From JANRIC01 sp033765345 (lineage in GTDB: Bacteria > Bacteroidota > Bacteroidia > Cytophagales > Microscillaceae), in assembly GCA_033765345.1 (NCBI GenBank), contig JANRIC010000056.1:30838-94837 (forward strand): a stretch of DNA of 64,000 nucleotides. The letters are read 5' to 3'. Positions 33,827 to 42,562 of the stretch are shown here, piece after piece (the stretch's first letter is position 1; the number at the start of each line of letters is the position of its first letter). Under the pieces are notes generated by a model. The model did not search any database. It was not told the DNA's origin and worked only from the letters and a program-made list of their open reading frames with translations. The position numbers and the translations under genes were made by a program.

Positions 33827-36724
33827 CTACTCTCCCACCATCACAAAAGCACCCCAGAAATAGGGTTCGGGATATTTGTCCATCAATGAATTTTGGGCAT
33901 TCAGAAAGGCTTGTCTTTTATTTTGTTTTTTGATGAGTAGATTTTTATAAAAGGTACTCATCAATTCCTGCGTGGCTTCATCACTTACTGTCCATAGAGA
34001 CATCAAGATCGATTGGGCACCTGCCTGCCTTAAGGCTCGCTGCAAACCATACACACCCTCACCATTGCTGATTTCGCCCAATCCCGTTTCACAGGCCGAC
34101 AAAACAACCAGTTCGGTTTTCTCCAGATTAAGGTTAATCGCTTCTTGGGCTGTCAGGATACCGTCTTCGCTGTTTGGGTTCATTTCTTTTTCTTGTAAGC
34201 TGGTCTCGGCACCAGCCATCAGCAAACCACAGCGCAAGAGGGGATTTTGGACATACTTTTTGGTATCAATGCCGGCAAAACCTCGTTCATCTTCATTGCT
34301 TGAGGGCAAATTTTTGAGGAAAAACCCGTGTGTGGCAATATGCAAAAAATCAGGATTTTGAAGTTTTTTGACATTTTCTTCGCTGGCATCTTCGCTCAGA
34401 TAGGTATATGTATTGATATGTTGTTTTTGGGCGGTTTTTTGGATGTTCTCTACCTCGACTTTTGTACCAGGCAGGAGATTGATTTTGCCCCTGCTATCCA
34501 GAAAACGAAGGGTAGAATCTGGTTCTGCACCTTCCAAGTCTAAGACCAGCTCTCTTTTTTTGTCTTTTTGAAGTGTATCTGCGGGAAGGTCTCCAGGATT
34601 GAGCCGATACTGCGGAAAACCGAACAGGTGAATTTGATAATTTCTAAAATTTTGTTTTTGCTGCCTGGGTTTTTGGGCATAAGTGATCAGGTCTTTGGGA
34701 TTACTGATCAATTGGATGGCTATTTCCTGACTGAGATATTTGCCTGAGCGGGGGTTGAGCAAGGTAAGTAAATTTACCTGATGATACACCCCATCTGGTG
34801 ACAGGTAGATGCGCTTGTATTTTGTCTGAGTACCCGAAGGAGAAAGTACTTTTGTAAAAGGGGCAAAATAACGGTCATAGCTCAGTTTGTCTGGCCTGAG
34901 GGTTTTGATATAATTTCGGTAATAAGCCAGCGACCTCTTTTCCAGGTCTTCTCCATTCTCTATCAATAGTATTTGCGGATGATTTTGGGTTTCAGGCGTG
35001 ATGATCAATGCCATATAGTTGACCCGATCACTTGTATCCTTTTGATTGATTCTGATGAGCTCTATGAGCGCCTCATCTTTTTTGAGCTGTGCTTGTACAT
35101 CCTGCCAGCCAAGGGTTTTTTGGTCTAGGGCTTTGACAAACAACTCGGAGGCGCGGGAAAGCTCTCTTTCCAATTCGTTGGCTTCGTCGGCAAGTTTTTT
35201 TTCGGCTTCGGGGCTGATGCCTTGTTTTTCTTTTTCTGCCAAGCTGAGTTGCAGAAGCTTGGAGAGGTAGGTTCTTTTTGATCTCCAGTTTTTGTATTGA
35301 TCAATTAATGCCTGATTGCCGCTATTTAGGATTTGATTTTGCATCTTTTGGGTAGATTGGAAAAGAGCCCCCTTGAGGATCAGCCGAAGATTAAACAAAT
35401 CGGCGGCAATGCCCGGATTTTGGTCGGAGTAAACGGCCGCAAAAGCATAAAAGTCCTCAAAAAGTAATTGGATGCTTTGTAAGTAGGCTTTGCGCTCTAC
35501 TTCAGAGAGGGTGGGCAGGAGGGTTTGCATCTGAGTGATCTGATTTTGGAGGGCTTCACGATAGAGGGGTTCGGCCTGGGTGTATAAAGTCTGTGTCTTA
35601 TACATATCTGCCAGCGAACTGCAAACCGTCGCATACAAAGGATGGTTACGACCTGCGCTTTTTTGCACGATACTTTTGGCTTCTAAAAACAAAGTCTCAG
35701 CCTGCTCATAAAATGCTTGAAGGGCATAGAATCTTGCCAGATTAGTGCAGGCTCCTGCATATCTCAAATGTTCTTTGCCCAAAGTTTTTTCCCGGATATC
35801 TCGAGCTTCCAGGTACAAGGGCTCAGCCTGGGTATATTTCCCTTGTATTTGGTATAAAAATGCCAGATTATTACAGGAATTGGCATATAAAAAGTGTTCC
35901 TTACCCAAAGCTTTTTCAAAAACATTTTTGGCTTCGATATACAAAAGTTCAGCTTTGTCATATTGTTTTTGTTCGTAATAAAGAGCTGCTAGGTTATTAC
36001 AAGAGTTGGCATATTCGGGATGTTCTTTGCCTAAAGAAACCTCATTAATATTCTTTGCCTCTTGATACAAAAGTTCGGCTTTGTCATACAGTCCCTGATA
36101 GTGATAGATAGTAGCCAGGTTATTACAAGAACCAGCATAATCAGGATGGCTTTTGCCCAAAGTTTTTTCCCGGATATTTTTGGCTTCTATGATCAGAGGT
36201 TCGGCCTGGGGGTACAAACCTTGCTCGCTGTACAGAATAGCCAGGTTATTGCAGGAGATAGCATAGTCGGGGTGATTTTTGCCCAGGGTCTTTTCATCCA
36301 CTTGTTTGGCTTCCAGATACAGGGGCTCGGACATATCATACTTGCCTTGTAGAAAGTATAATTCTGCCAAACCTACCCGATTGGTGGTATAATAGGGATG
36401 TGCCTCGCCTAAGGTCGCATCAATGGTTTGTTTGGCATTGAGATACAGGGGTTCTGCCAGGGTGTACAAACCCATGCGTCTGTAGGTATCAGCCAGATCC
36501 GTAGAAGAGATCACATAATTGGGATGGTCTTTGCCAAATTCCTTTTCTGCCTGGAGGATCGCTTTTTGAAAGTACTCAACAGCAAGCTGGTATTGGGCGG
36601 CAAAAAATGCTTCTACACCCTGGTCGCTCAGGGATTGCCAGCTTTCCTGGGCGTGTAAGGGAAGAGCAAAAAGTACAAATAGGGCAATGACAAGGTTCAG
36701 GAGTTTGGTGTGTTTTTTCCTCAT
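33827..36724 (-). CDS. Secreted TPR-CHAT protein
   Basis: The 965-residue protein (start chosen at ATG 36724, where a signal peptide begins: MRKKHTKLLNLVIALFVLF; an earlier ATG at 36763 would give a non-secretory leader) has eight to nine kinesin-light-chain-like TPRs of 42 residues (AEPLYLEAK, LGKNHPDYA, SCNNLA pattern), a coiled linker, and a C-terminal CHAT domain, a caspase-like peptidase fold with the HxTHGFF histidine (ATHGFF) and LSACETGLG cysteine dyad. CHAT proteins with TPRs can act as proteases or in regulated cell death. The secreted form here is unassigned. It is divergent from the lectin-like gene and read toward hupS. Confidence 0.85.
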   Translation of the reverse strand: MRKKHTKLLNLVIALFVLFALPLHAQESWQSLSDQGVEAFFAAQYQLAVEYFQKAILQAEKEFGKDHPNYVISSTDLADTYRRMGLYTLAEPLYLNAKQTIDATLGEAHPYYTTNRVGLAELYFLQGKYDMSEPLYLEAKQVDEKTLGKNHPDYAISCNNLAILYSEQGLYPQAEPLIIEAKNIREKTLGKSHPDYAGSCNNLATIYHYQGLYDKAELLYQEAKNINEVSLGKEHPEYANSCNNLAALYYEQKQYDKAELLYIEAKNVFEKALGKEHFLYANSCNNLAFLYQIQGKYTQAEPLYLEARDIREKTLGKEHLRYAGACTNLARFYALQAFYEQAETLFLEAKSIVQKSAGRNHPLYATVCSSLADMYKTQTLYTQAEPLYREALQNQITQMQTLLPTLSEVERKAYLQSIQLLFEDFYAFAAVYSDQNPGIAADLFNLRLILKGALFQSTQKMQNQILNSGNQALIDQYKNWRSKRTYLSKLLQLSLAEKEKQGISPEAEKKLADEANELERELSRASELFVKALDQKTLGWQDVQAQLKKDEALIELIRINQKDTSDRVNYMALIITPETQNHPQILLIENGEDLEKRSLAYYRNYIKTLRPDKLSYDRYFAPFTKVLSPSGTQTKYKRIYLSPDGVYHQVNLLTLLNPRSGKYLSQEIAIQLISNPKDLITYAQKPRQQKQNFRNYQIHLFGFPQYRLNPGDLPADTLQKDKKRELVLDLEGAEPDSTLRFLDSRGKINLLPGTKVEVENIQKTAQKQHINTYTYLSEDASEENVKKLQNPDFLHIATHGFFLKNLPSSNEDERGFAGIDTKKYVQNPLLRCGLLMAGAETSLQEKEMNPNSEDGILTAQEAINLNLEKTELVVLSACETGLGEISNGEGVYGLQRALRQAGAQSILMSLWTVSDEATQELMSTFYKNLLIKKQNKRQAFLNAQNSLMDKYPEPYFWGAFVMVGE

Positions 36725-36798
36725 ATCATGCAATAAAACTTCTTTTTTTTCAAGTATAAACAAACAATGTTAATTTTTTAGATTCTTTTTTAAAAAAC

Positions 36799-36829
36799 TT
36801 GGACTATCAACCGAAAATCCATAATATTG
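36799..36829 (+). promoter_or_regulatory. Candidate promoter of the lectin-like gene
   Basis: TTGG (36799-36802) and TAATATTG (36822-36829, seven of eight to TAnnTTTG) are spaced by 19 bases, as in Bacteroidota promoters. The ATG follows at 36863. Confidence 0.5.
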
Positions 36830-36862
36830 ACTTTCTAAACCTTTTAAATCGATACAAAACTT

Positions 36863-37678
36863 ATGATTGTAAGACTAATTACTCCCTTACCAAATACAGC
36901 AGGCACTTTATCAGTGATAGCTGTGGATGCTAACAACCAAATAATAATCACGGATATTGTAGACAATATAGGTGGGGCTACTTCTGACAACAATCCGAAT
37001 CTTTATAGCCAATTATGGGAAAAAATCACCAACAATGTGTATACTACCTTTCGCAACTTAAAATACAACGCTTACCTCAGTTGTAGCAATGGAGCGGCTA
37101 CTTACACTTTTTTGACTACTAATTCAGCTATATCAGATAGTTGCAAGTGGGTACTCTCCCAGCAAGGACCAATGCCTGGCGATGATCCGGGAGCCCCCCT
37201 AAGCTACGCTATTCAAGCATATCAAAATACCAATCAAGTAATTGACCTTCAAGCTTACAGCACAGTTCCCGGGAATAAGCCCTGGATGTATTTTTGGAAA
37301 GGTAACCCTCCTTCCGATGGCAGTTACAACCAATTTTGGTATTTGGAAGAACCCAGAATTGAAGTTCATAACCCTGGCGGGCATGCAGTGGATATCGCCA
37401 TCTCCAATGATGTTTATGAAAATATACAAGTATGGGACGCTATGATTGGTGGAAATCTAATCATCGGTGCAGGTTTAAATACAACAATTACTGTCCCAGC
37501 TGGGTATACAAGTTTTTATATTTCCTCCAAAAAATATAATACGGGTCACTATGTAAATGAATCGGAAAACGAAAGTGATCAAGTCATCGATTTGAGCCCA
37601 AACACACCTCATACCGTACAATTTTATTATGGAGATCCGAAAGCAGGGGCTACTATATCCATTTCTGTGGAGCGATAA
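36863..37678 (+). CDS. Orphan protein with ricin-B/lectin-like features
   Basis: The 271-residue protein has no signal peptide at its start, is rich in Asn/Thr/Ser/aromatic residues, and has no catalytic motif. Around residues 125-165 the segment VIDLQAYSTVPGNKPWMYFW ending in NQFWYLE looks like a ricin-B (QxW) carbohydrate-binding repeat, and further strands with Ile/Val/Asn (EVHNPGGHAVDIAI; NTGHYVNESENESD) fit an all-beta protein. The family assignment is tentative. It is a lone plus-strand gene, divergent from the TPR-CHAT gene. Confidence 0.6.
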   Translation: MIVRLITPLPNTAGTLSVIAVDANNQIIITDIVDNIGGATSDNNPNLYSQLWEKITNNVYTTFRNLKYNAYLSCSNGAATYTFLTTNSAISDSCKWVLSQQGPMPGDDPGAPLSYAIQAYQNTNQVIDLQAYSTVPGNKPWMYFWKGNPPSDGSYNQFWYLEEPRIEVHNPGGHAVDIAISNDVYENIQVWDAMIGGNLIIGAGLNTTITVPAGYTSFYISSKKYNTGHYVNESENESDQVIDLSPNTPHTVQFYYGDPKAGATISISVER

Positions 37679-38140
37679 TACTTCTTTATTCTTGGCCTGA
37701 GGCACATCATAGCCCTCGGTTTCGGTCTGTTGCCACAGATTGAGGAAAAAAATTTGGAAAAAATTTCAAGGCTTTTATTTCTCTACCTCCACACTGGTCT
37801 CAGCCATTCCCTGAGACCTTTTTGCTTCATTCAGTGCTTAGAAAAGATTTGATGATAAGGTAGACTTTGCAAAGTGTCCGTGCGTGCCGAGGGCTAAAAA
37901 TTCCTAGGGAAGCCCGTCAAACACTTGCATCGGGCTAAAAAACTTTTTAGACTGCAAAGCAGGTGCGTGCCGAGGGCTAAAAAATCCTAGGGAAGCCCGT
38001 CAAACACTTGCATCGGGCTAAAAAACTTTTTAGACTGCAAAGCAGGTGCGTGCCGAGGGCTAAAAAATTCCAGGGAAGCCTGTCAAACACTTGCATCGCA
38101 CAAGCCAGAGGTTTGTAGGAAAAGAGTAGGCTTTTGAATA
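37679..38140. other. 462-base gap holding an 83-bp tandem repeat
   Basis: After the lectin-like gene the first 200 bases hold no recognised feature. The second part is the tandem repeat (37881-38098). No gene is seen on either strand. Confidence 0.6.
37881..38098. repeat. 83-bp tandem repeat, 2.6 copies
   Basis: Copies begin at 37881, 37964 and 38047 (TGCGTGCCGAGGGCTAAAAA start), the third incomplete. Each unit has two hairpins: GGGCT...AGCCC and CTAAAAAACTTTTTAG. The copies differ by a few bases only. There is no conserved spacer that would make it a CRISPR array. Confidence 0.9.
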
Positions 38141-38746
38141 CTAAATCTCCTCCATTTCCTCCCCCAATTCAACTTTATCATAAATATCTTTCACATTGAT
38201 CTGAACGGCGATAGCTTGCAGTGCTACCGTTTCTTCGGGCTGGGTATAGACCCTATAAAACCAATGGCTTTCATCTTGTTTGAAAAAGACTTCTACCCGC
38301 ATCTCAGATTGAGCAATCAGCACATATTCTTTAAAGGAAGGCAGGCTGCGGTATTTGTCAAATTTACCCGTACGGTCATAAGATTCCGTAGATTTGGAGA
38401 GAACTTCTACAATCAACACTGGATTCTGGACTATATCCTCTCGGTCTTCACTAAAAACAGGTTTTCCACAAATCACAAAGGCATCGGCGTAGAGGTAGTG
38501 ATTTCGGGTGAAAATATCGATTTTGAGATTGCTTTCCAATGCCAAGCAATCTTTTTTGCTACGGAGTTTTCCATTCAGTTGATAAACAATATTAGAGCAC
38601 AACAAGCTATGTCGCAAAGTACCCCCTGACATCGCATATACTTGCCCGTCATGGTATTCGTATTTTTCCTGTTTTTCTTTTTCCAAAGCAAAATATTCTG
38701 CTTTGCTATAATATTTTTCTTCTGGCAAATAGGCTTTTGCTTCCAT
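38141..38746 (-). CDS. Uma2-family endonuclease (DUF820)
   Basis: The 201-residue protein (start at ATG 38746, MEAKAYLPEE; a longer frame to 38854 has no family similarity) is a Uma2-like PD-(D/E)XK protein. Visible family parts are YHDGQVYAMSG, RHSLLCSNI, YADAFVICG (metal-binding Asp) and PVLIVEVLSKSTESYDRTGK (Glu-x-Lys). These are common in Bacteroidota and cyanobacteria and often part of expanded families with poorly known function. A good minus-strand -7 element (TAAATTTG) lies 65 bases upstream at 38818-38811. Confidence 0.85.
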   Translation of the reverse strand: MEAKAYLPEEKYYSKAEYFALEKEKQEKYEYHDGQVYAMSGGTLRHSLLCSNIVYQLNGKLRSKKDCLALESNLKIDIFTRNHYLYADAFVICGKPVFSEDREDIVQNPVLIVEVLSKSTESYDRTGKFDKYRSLPSFKEYVLIAQSEMRVEVFFKQDESHWFYRVYTQPEETVALQAIAVQINVKDIYDKVELGEEMEEI

Positions 38747-38774
38747 AAAAGATTGTTTATTCCGCAATTTTCGG

Positions 38775-38805
38775 GTTTTAGACCGATGATCTATCTGGTA
38801 TTTTT
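38775..38805 (+). promoter_or_regulatory. Candidate promoter of the 87-residue gene
   Basis: TTTT (38775-38778) and TATTTTTG (38798-38805, exact TAnnTTTG) are 19 bases apart; the ATG follows at 38841. It overlaps, on the other strand, the Uma2 upstream region. Confidence 0.4.
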
Positions 38806-38810
38806 GAATT

Positions 38811-38818
38811 ACAAATTT
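38811..38818 (-). promoter_or_regulatory. Candidate -7 element of the Uma2 gene
   Basis: TAAATTTG on the minus strand matches TAnnTTTG exactly, 65 bases before the chosen start. A clear -33 at the right distance is lacking. Confidence 0.35.
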
Positions 38819-38840
38819 AAACAAAATAAACCTCAAAGCC

Positions 38841-39104
38841 ATGAAAAATCCCAATCCTACACATCCGAATTCATTGCTGAGAAATGTCTTGACATTTTTT
38901 GCCCTTCAAAAACAAAAAACAAAAAAAAGATCACTTTATTGGGTCATTGAGGAAAACGAAGAAGAAAACCTGCCATGCAAGGTAAAATACTACAACGAAT
39001 ACAATCAATTGATTCATACGCAGATTTTTCCCGGACTATACAGGGGCATCCTTGACGAAGAAACAATTGATCAGCTCAATCGAGTGAAGTCAAAAATTCA
39101 ATAA
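38841..39104 (+). CDS. Small unknown protein
   Basis: The 87-residue protein is basic at the N-terminus (about 30 residues), followed by a beta-rich acidic part (YWVIEENEEENL, KVKYYNEYNQLIHTQIFPGL) and a C-terminal helix (DEETIDQLNRVKSKI). I do not recognise a family. A promoter-like element precedes it. It stands between the divergent Uma2 gene and pruA. Confidence 0.5.
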   Translation: MKNPNPTHPNSLLRNVLTFFALQKQKTKKRSLYWVIEENEEENLPCKVKYYNEYNQLIHTQIFPGLYRGILDEETIDQLNRVKSKIQ

Positions 39105-39169
39105 AAGCAACTTGGCAAAATTCTCCTTAAAAAACCAAATAAAATTTTTTAAAACTAAGCTGAATTTTG

Positions 39170-39177
39170 CAAATTTG
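39170..39177 (+). promoter_or_regulatory. Candidate -7 element of pruA
   Basis: CAAATTTG (seven of eight to TAnnTTTG) lies 22 bases before the ATG, with TTTT 19 bases further upstream (39147-39150). It would give a very short leader. Confidence 0.25.
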
Positions 39178-39199
39178 TCATAGTCTTAACAAAAAAACT

Positions 39200-40831
39200 A
39201 TGGCTAACGGATTTTTTCAAGTACCTACACCTAAAAACGAACCAGTGCTCAACTATGCACCTGGTTCGCCGGAGCGGCAGGCTCTCAAAGAAGCGATCGC
39301 CCTGCTCCGTTCACAAGTGACAGAAATTCCGATGTATATCGGTGCCGAACAGGTTTTTACGGATCATAAAATCCGCATAGCTCCTCCCCACGATCATCAG
39401 CATACACTGGGTTATTTCCACGAAGGAGATCAAGATCACGTAGCGCAAGCCATTCAGGCAGCTCTTCACGCCAAGTATGATTGGGAAAACCTGGCTTGGG
39501 AGCATCGGGCGGCAATTTTCCTCAGGGCTGCCGATCTGATTGCGGGTCCTTATCGGGCGCGTATCAATGCCGCTACGATGCTGGGGCAATCCAAAAACGT
39601 CTATCAGGCTGAAATTGATGCCGCTTGTGAATTGGTGGATTTCCTGCGTTTTAATGTGTATTATATGAGTCAGATTTATGCTGACCAACCGATTTCATCG
39701 CCCGGCATCTGGAACAGAGTGGAGCAAAGACCTCTAGAAGGTTTTGTGTTTGCCATTACGCCTTTCAACTTTACGGCAATTGCCGGAAACCTACCTTCTG
39801 CCCCGGCGATGATGGGCAACACTGTGGTATGGAAGCCAGCTTATCCGCAGGTTTATTCGGGGTATGTGATTATGGAAGCATTTCGTGAAGCAGGCTTGCC
39901 GGACGGCGTAATCAATTTGATCTATGTGGATGGCCCGGCTGCCGGAGAGGTGGTATTCAAACATCCTGATTTTGCTGGACTGCATTTTACGGGAAGCACC
40001 GCCGTGTTCAGAAATCTCTGGAAAACCATCGGAGAAAATCTACAAACGTATAAAACCTATCCGCGCATCGTGGGCGAAACCGGAGGAAAGGACTTTGTGA
40101 TTGCGCATAAATCTGCCGATCCACGCCATTTGGCCACCGCCCTGATTCGGGGAGCTTTTGAATACCAGGGGCAAAAATGTTCGGCTGCTTCAAGAGCCTA
40201 CATTCCCTCCAATCTTTGGGATGAAGTCAAAAAACTACTTTTAGAAGACCTAGATTCTATCAAAATAGGAGGTACCGAAGATTTTGGCAATTTTGTAAAT
40301 GCAGTGATTGAAGAAAGAGCTTTTGACAAAATCGTGCGCTACATTGAGCAAGCCCGCGAAACACCCGGTGTGGAGATTCTGTCCGGAGGGAAATATGACA
40401 AATCCAAGGGCTATTTTATAGAACCGACTTTGATCCTGAGCCAAGACCCGCAATCCGTCACGATGTGCGAAGAAATATTCGGCCCTGTACTTACAGTGTA
40501 TATTTACCACAGTGAGAACTTTGAGCAAACCCTGGAGCTGGTAGACCAGACCTCCCCTTATGCCCTTACGGGAGCGATTATCTCCCAGGATCGTTATGCG
40601 ATTGATTTGGCTTCGCAAATGCTGCATCAGGCTGCCGGTAATTTGTACATCAATGACAAACCTACGGGGGCAGTAGTGGGGCAGCAGCCATTTGGAGGGG
40701 CAAGAGCTTCGGGAACCAATGACAAGGCTGGATCAATGATCAATTTATTGCGATGGGTATCCCCCAGAACGATCAAGGAAAACCTCAATCCACCCACAGA
40801 TTATCGTTACCCTTTTATGCAGGCGGAGTAA
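39200..40831 (+). CDS. pruA: L-glutamate gamma-semialdehyde dehydrogenase (P5C dehydrogenase)
   Basis: The 543-residue enzyme oxidises the proline-degradation intermediate to glutamate with NAD+. Motifs: GFVFAITPFNFTAIAGNLPSA (binding region), catalytic Glu in GETGGKDF, catalytic Cys in YQGQKCSAASR, EEIFGPVLTVYIY and QQPFGGARASGTNDKAG near the end, which is specific to this group. Start: ATG at 39200 (MANGFFQVPTP), matching family members; a TTG at 39167 opens the same frame 11 codons earlier. Proline dehydrogenase is not adjacent. It converges with the OmpH gene. Confidence 0.96.
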   Translation: MANGFFQVPTPKNEPVLNYAPGSPERQALKEAIALLRSQVTEIPMYIGAEQVFTDHKIRIAPPHDHQHTLGYFHEGDQDHVAQAIQAALHAKYDWENLAWEHRAAIFLRAADLIAGPYRARINAATMLGQSKNVYQAEIDAACELVDFLRFNVYYMSQIYADQPISSPGIWNRVEQRPLEGFVFAITPFNFTAIAGNLPSAPAMMGNTVVWKPAYPQVYSGYVIMEAFREAGLPDGVINLIYVDGPAAGEVVFKHPDFAGLHFTGSTAVFRNLWKTIGENLQTYKTYPRIVGETGGKDFVIAHKSADPRHLATALIRGAFEYQGQKCSAASRAYIPSNLWDEVKKLLLEDLDSIKIGGTEDFGNFVNAVIEERAFDKIVRYIEQARETPGVEILSGGKYDKSKGYFIEPTLILSQDPQSVTMCEEIFGPVLTVYIYHSENFEQTLELVDQTSPYALTGAIISQDRYAIDLASQMLHQAAGNLYINDKPTGAVVGQQPFGGARASGTNDKAGSMINLLRWVSPRTIKENLNPPTDYRYPFMQAE

Positions 40832-40839
40832 AAGCATTC

Positions 40840-40871
40840 CAAAGGTCAGAGAATGTTTTCTTTGACCTTTG
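40840..40871. terminator. Bidirectional terminator between pruA and OmpH gene
   Basis: CAAAGGTCA (40840-40848) and TGACCTTTG (40863-40871) pair perfectly over 9 bases; AGAA...TTTCT in the loop extends the stem. The genes converge here. Confidence 0.75.
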
Positions 40872-40882
40872 ACTCAAAAGAC

Positions 40883-41539
40883 TTATTTTTTTTCGGCTTT
40901 GTATTCTTCATTCAGACCCTTTACCACTTCGTTAGTGACTTCCAAGCTGGGGTCGGCGTGCATGACTCCGGCACTCAGGGCATTGGCTGAATAGCTGAAA
41001 ATGATTTGATAGTCGTTTTCTTCGGCAAAACGTCTGAGAAAATCGGTTACTCTATCGTGAAGTTCTTTATTGAGTTTTTTGGTTTCCTCAAAAAGTTTGT
41101 TCTCGAGGTTTTGTCCTTCCTGAGCCAGGCTTTGTTCTTTTTTCATCAGGTTTTGCTCGGTCTGCCTTGCGGTTTGTTCGTTGATTTTGCCTTCCTGGAG
41201 AGATCTCTGAAAAGACATCACTTCGTTTTGGAAGGCACTTTGGCTGTTTCGCATGGAAGACTCAAAAGAGCTGCGTCTGTTCTCGATTTGTTTTTGGATT
41301 TTTTGATAAAATTCATATTTAGCAAGTAGTGTATCTGAATTCAGGTAGGCAAAACGAGGGCTGGAAGAAGGGATTGAGCTTTTTTCTTTCTTTTTTTCTG
41401 CTTTGACTACTGTTTTTTCAGGAGATTTCAGGGCAGAATTACCAGTAGTAGAGCCAGATTTTTGACTGAAAAATAGAACATACAATACCAGAATGGCAAC
41501 GGAAAGTACAGCTTGAATGGCAATAGAGATATTTTTCAC
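40883..41539 (-). CDS. OmpH/Skp-family periplasmic chaperone
   Basis: The 218-residue protein has an N-terminal hydrophobic anchor (residues about 5-25), a low-complexity Lys/Ser linker, FAYLNSDTLLAKYEFYQKI, which is the signature start of OmpH/Skp domains, and then a long charged coiled coil (residues about 75-170) that ends in the conserved hydrophobic strand (YQIIFSYSANALSAG). The Skp family holds unfolded outer-membrane proteins. Here an N-terminal membrane anchor replaces the usual cleaved signal. It has a -7-like element (TATCTTTG) 28 bases before its start. Confidence 0.85.
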   Translation of the reverse strand: MKNISIAIQAVLSVAILVLYVLFFSQKSGSTTGNSALKSPEKTVVKAEKKKEKSSIPSSSPRFAYLNSDTLLAKYEFYQKIQKQIENRRSSFESSMRNSQSAFQNEVMSFQRSLQEGKINEQTARQTEQNLMKKEQSLAQEGQNLENKLFEETKKLNKELHDRVTDFLRRFAEENDYQIIFSYSANALSAGVMHADPSLEVTNEVVKGLNEEYKAEKK

Positions 41540-41566
41540 CTTATAAATATGTGTTTAATGAGGTGG

Positions 41567-41574
41567 CAAAGATA
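41567..41574 (-). promoter_or_regulatory. Candidate -7 element of the OmpH gene
   Basis: TATCTTTG on the minus strand matches TAnnTTTG exactly, 28 bases upstream of the ATG. A matching -33 is not visible. Confidence 0.3.
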
Positions 41575-41598
41575 TAAAACTTTGTAATAAATCGGGGT

Positions 41599-42204
41599 TT
41601 ATTTGCCCTGATCTCGAGTACAGTGGCGATCTAGCATTTCTTCGGCTTTGTGGAAGCCCAATTTCAGCGAAGTCTGCCAATCTTGAAAGGCTTTTCGGGG
41701 TTTTCCCATTTTAAAATACACCGATCCTCGATTGTAATAAGCTACTGAGTTCTGGGGATTCAAATCAATTGCCCGGTTAAAATCATGGAGAGCTTCTTCA
41801 AAATTTTCTTGCTTGAAGCGGGCAAAACCACGATTGGTGTAGGCAATAAAATTAGAGGGGTGTAAACGTATTACGTGTGTATAATTTTGCTCTGCTTCCG
41901 GGTAATTTTCCAACTGTGTATTAACCACCCCCAATCCGATATAAGCCTCTGGAATATTGGGATTAATCGCAATGGCATGGCTGTAATCTCGGATGGCGGC
42001 CGGATAATTATTCAGTTTAAAATTGGCAGAAGCCCGATTATTGAGCGCTTCGTAATCAGGGCGATGCTCAATAATACGATCAAACTCGGCAATGGCACCG
42101 TTATAATCTCTTTGGGTCATTTTTTGGTATCCCGAACGAAACAGCGTTTGATTGCTGGGGCGTGTCGAGAAAGAGAATGCTTTAAAAATACTCATAATTT
42201 TCAT
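41599..42204 (-). CDS. Cytoplasmic TPR protein
   Basis: The 201-residue protein has four to five tetratricopeptide repeats (YNGAIAEFDRIIEHRPDYEALNNRA, YPAAIRDYSHAIAINPNIPEAYIGLG, FEEALHDFNRAIDLNPQNSVAYYNRG and more). The start may be Met1 or Met4; no signal peptide. TPRs bind partners; the partner is not known. It is transcribed toward the OmpH gene with a 60-base gap and may share its transcript. Confidence 0.75.
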   Translation of the reverse strand: MKIMSIFKAFSFSTRPSNQTLFRSGYQKMTQRDYNGAIAEFDRIIEHRPDYEALNNRASANFKLNNYPAAIRDYSHAIAINPNIPEAYIGLGVVNTQLENYPEAEQNYTHVIRLHPSNFIAYTNRGFARFKQENFEEALHDFNRAIDLNPQNSVAYYNRGSVYFKMGKPRKAFQDWQTSLKLGFHKAEEMLDRHCTRDQGK

Positions 42205-42257
42205 GAATGAAGAATGTTCATTTTATCCTAAAAATAATGATAAAAGCGACAATTATC

Positions 42258-42265
42258 CAAATATA
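42258..42265 (-). promoter_or_regulatory. Candidate -7 element of the TPR gene
   Basis: TATATTTG on the minus strand is an exact match to TAnnTTTG, 54 bases before the start at 42204. Confidence 0.35.
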
Positions 42266-42490
42266 AAGGTCTTATAAATTAAGAATAATTGTTATTTTTT
42301 TTTAAAAAATTCAACTGATCTTTTATTTTTTTTGAATTGAGTAAAGATGCACGTTGAATATTTAACTCATTAATGGCTTTTAATAGAATAATTTTAAGAA
42401 TTAGGGGCTTAATAAAACTTTCTACATTTTGTTATATGCAAAGCTAAGGAATTTTAAAGATTTTTAACAGAACATTCTCATTTCTTTGCG

Positions 42491-42498
42491 TAAATTTG
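42491..42498 (+). promoter_or_regulatory. Candidate -7 element of the DUF3098-uppP operon
   Basis: TAAATTTG is an exact match to TAnnTTTG, 65 bases before the DUF3098 ATG. The -33 box is not clear. Confidence 0.4.
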
Positions 42499-42562
42499 TG
42501 CCGAATTGGACAAATCAGTATTATTGAATGATTGTTTGTGGATTCTAATATACCCTAATACA

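Larger units (their letters stand above)
42205..42562. other. 358-base AT-rich divergent promoter region
   Basis: No gene. The left end carries a minus-strand -7 element (TATATTTG, 42265-42258) for the TPR gene, and the right end a plus-strand one (42491-42498) for DUF3098. The middle is strongly AT-rich. Confidence 0.5.

Noticed and set aside
37881..38098. Possible CRISPR array
   Set aside because: The copies abut with no unique spacers, and no cas gene is nearby.
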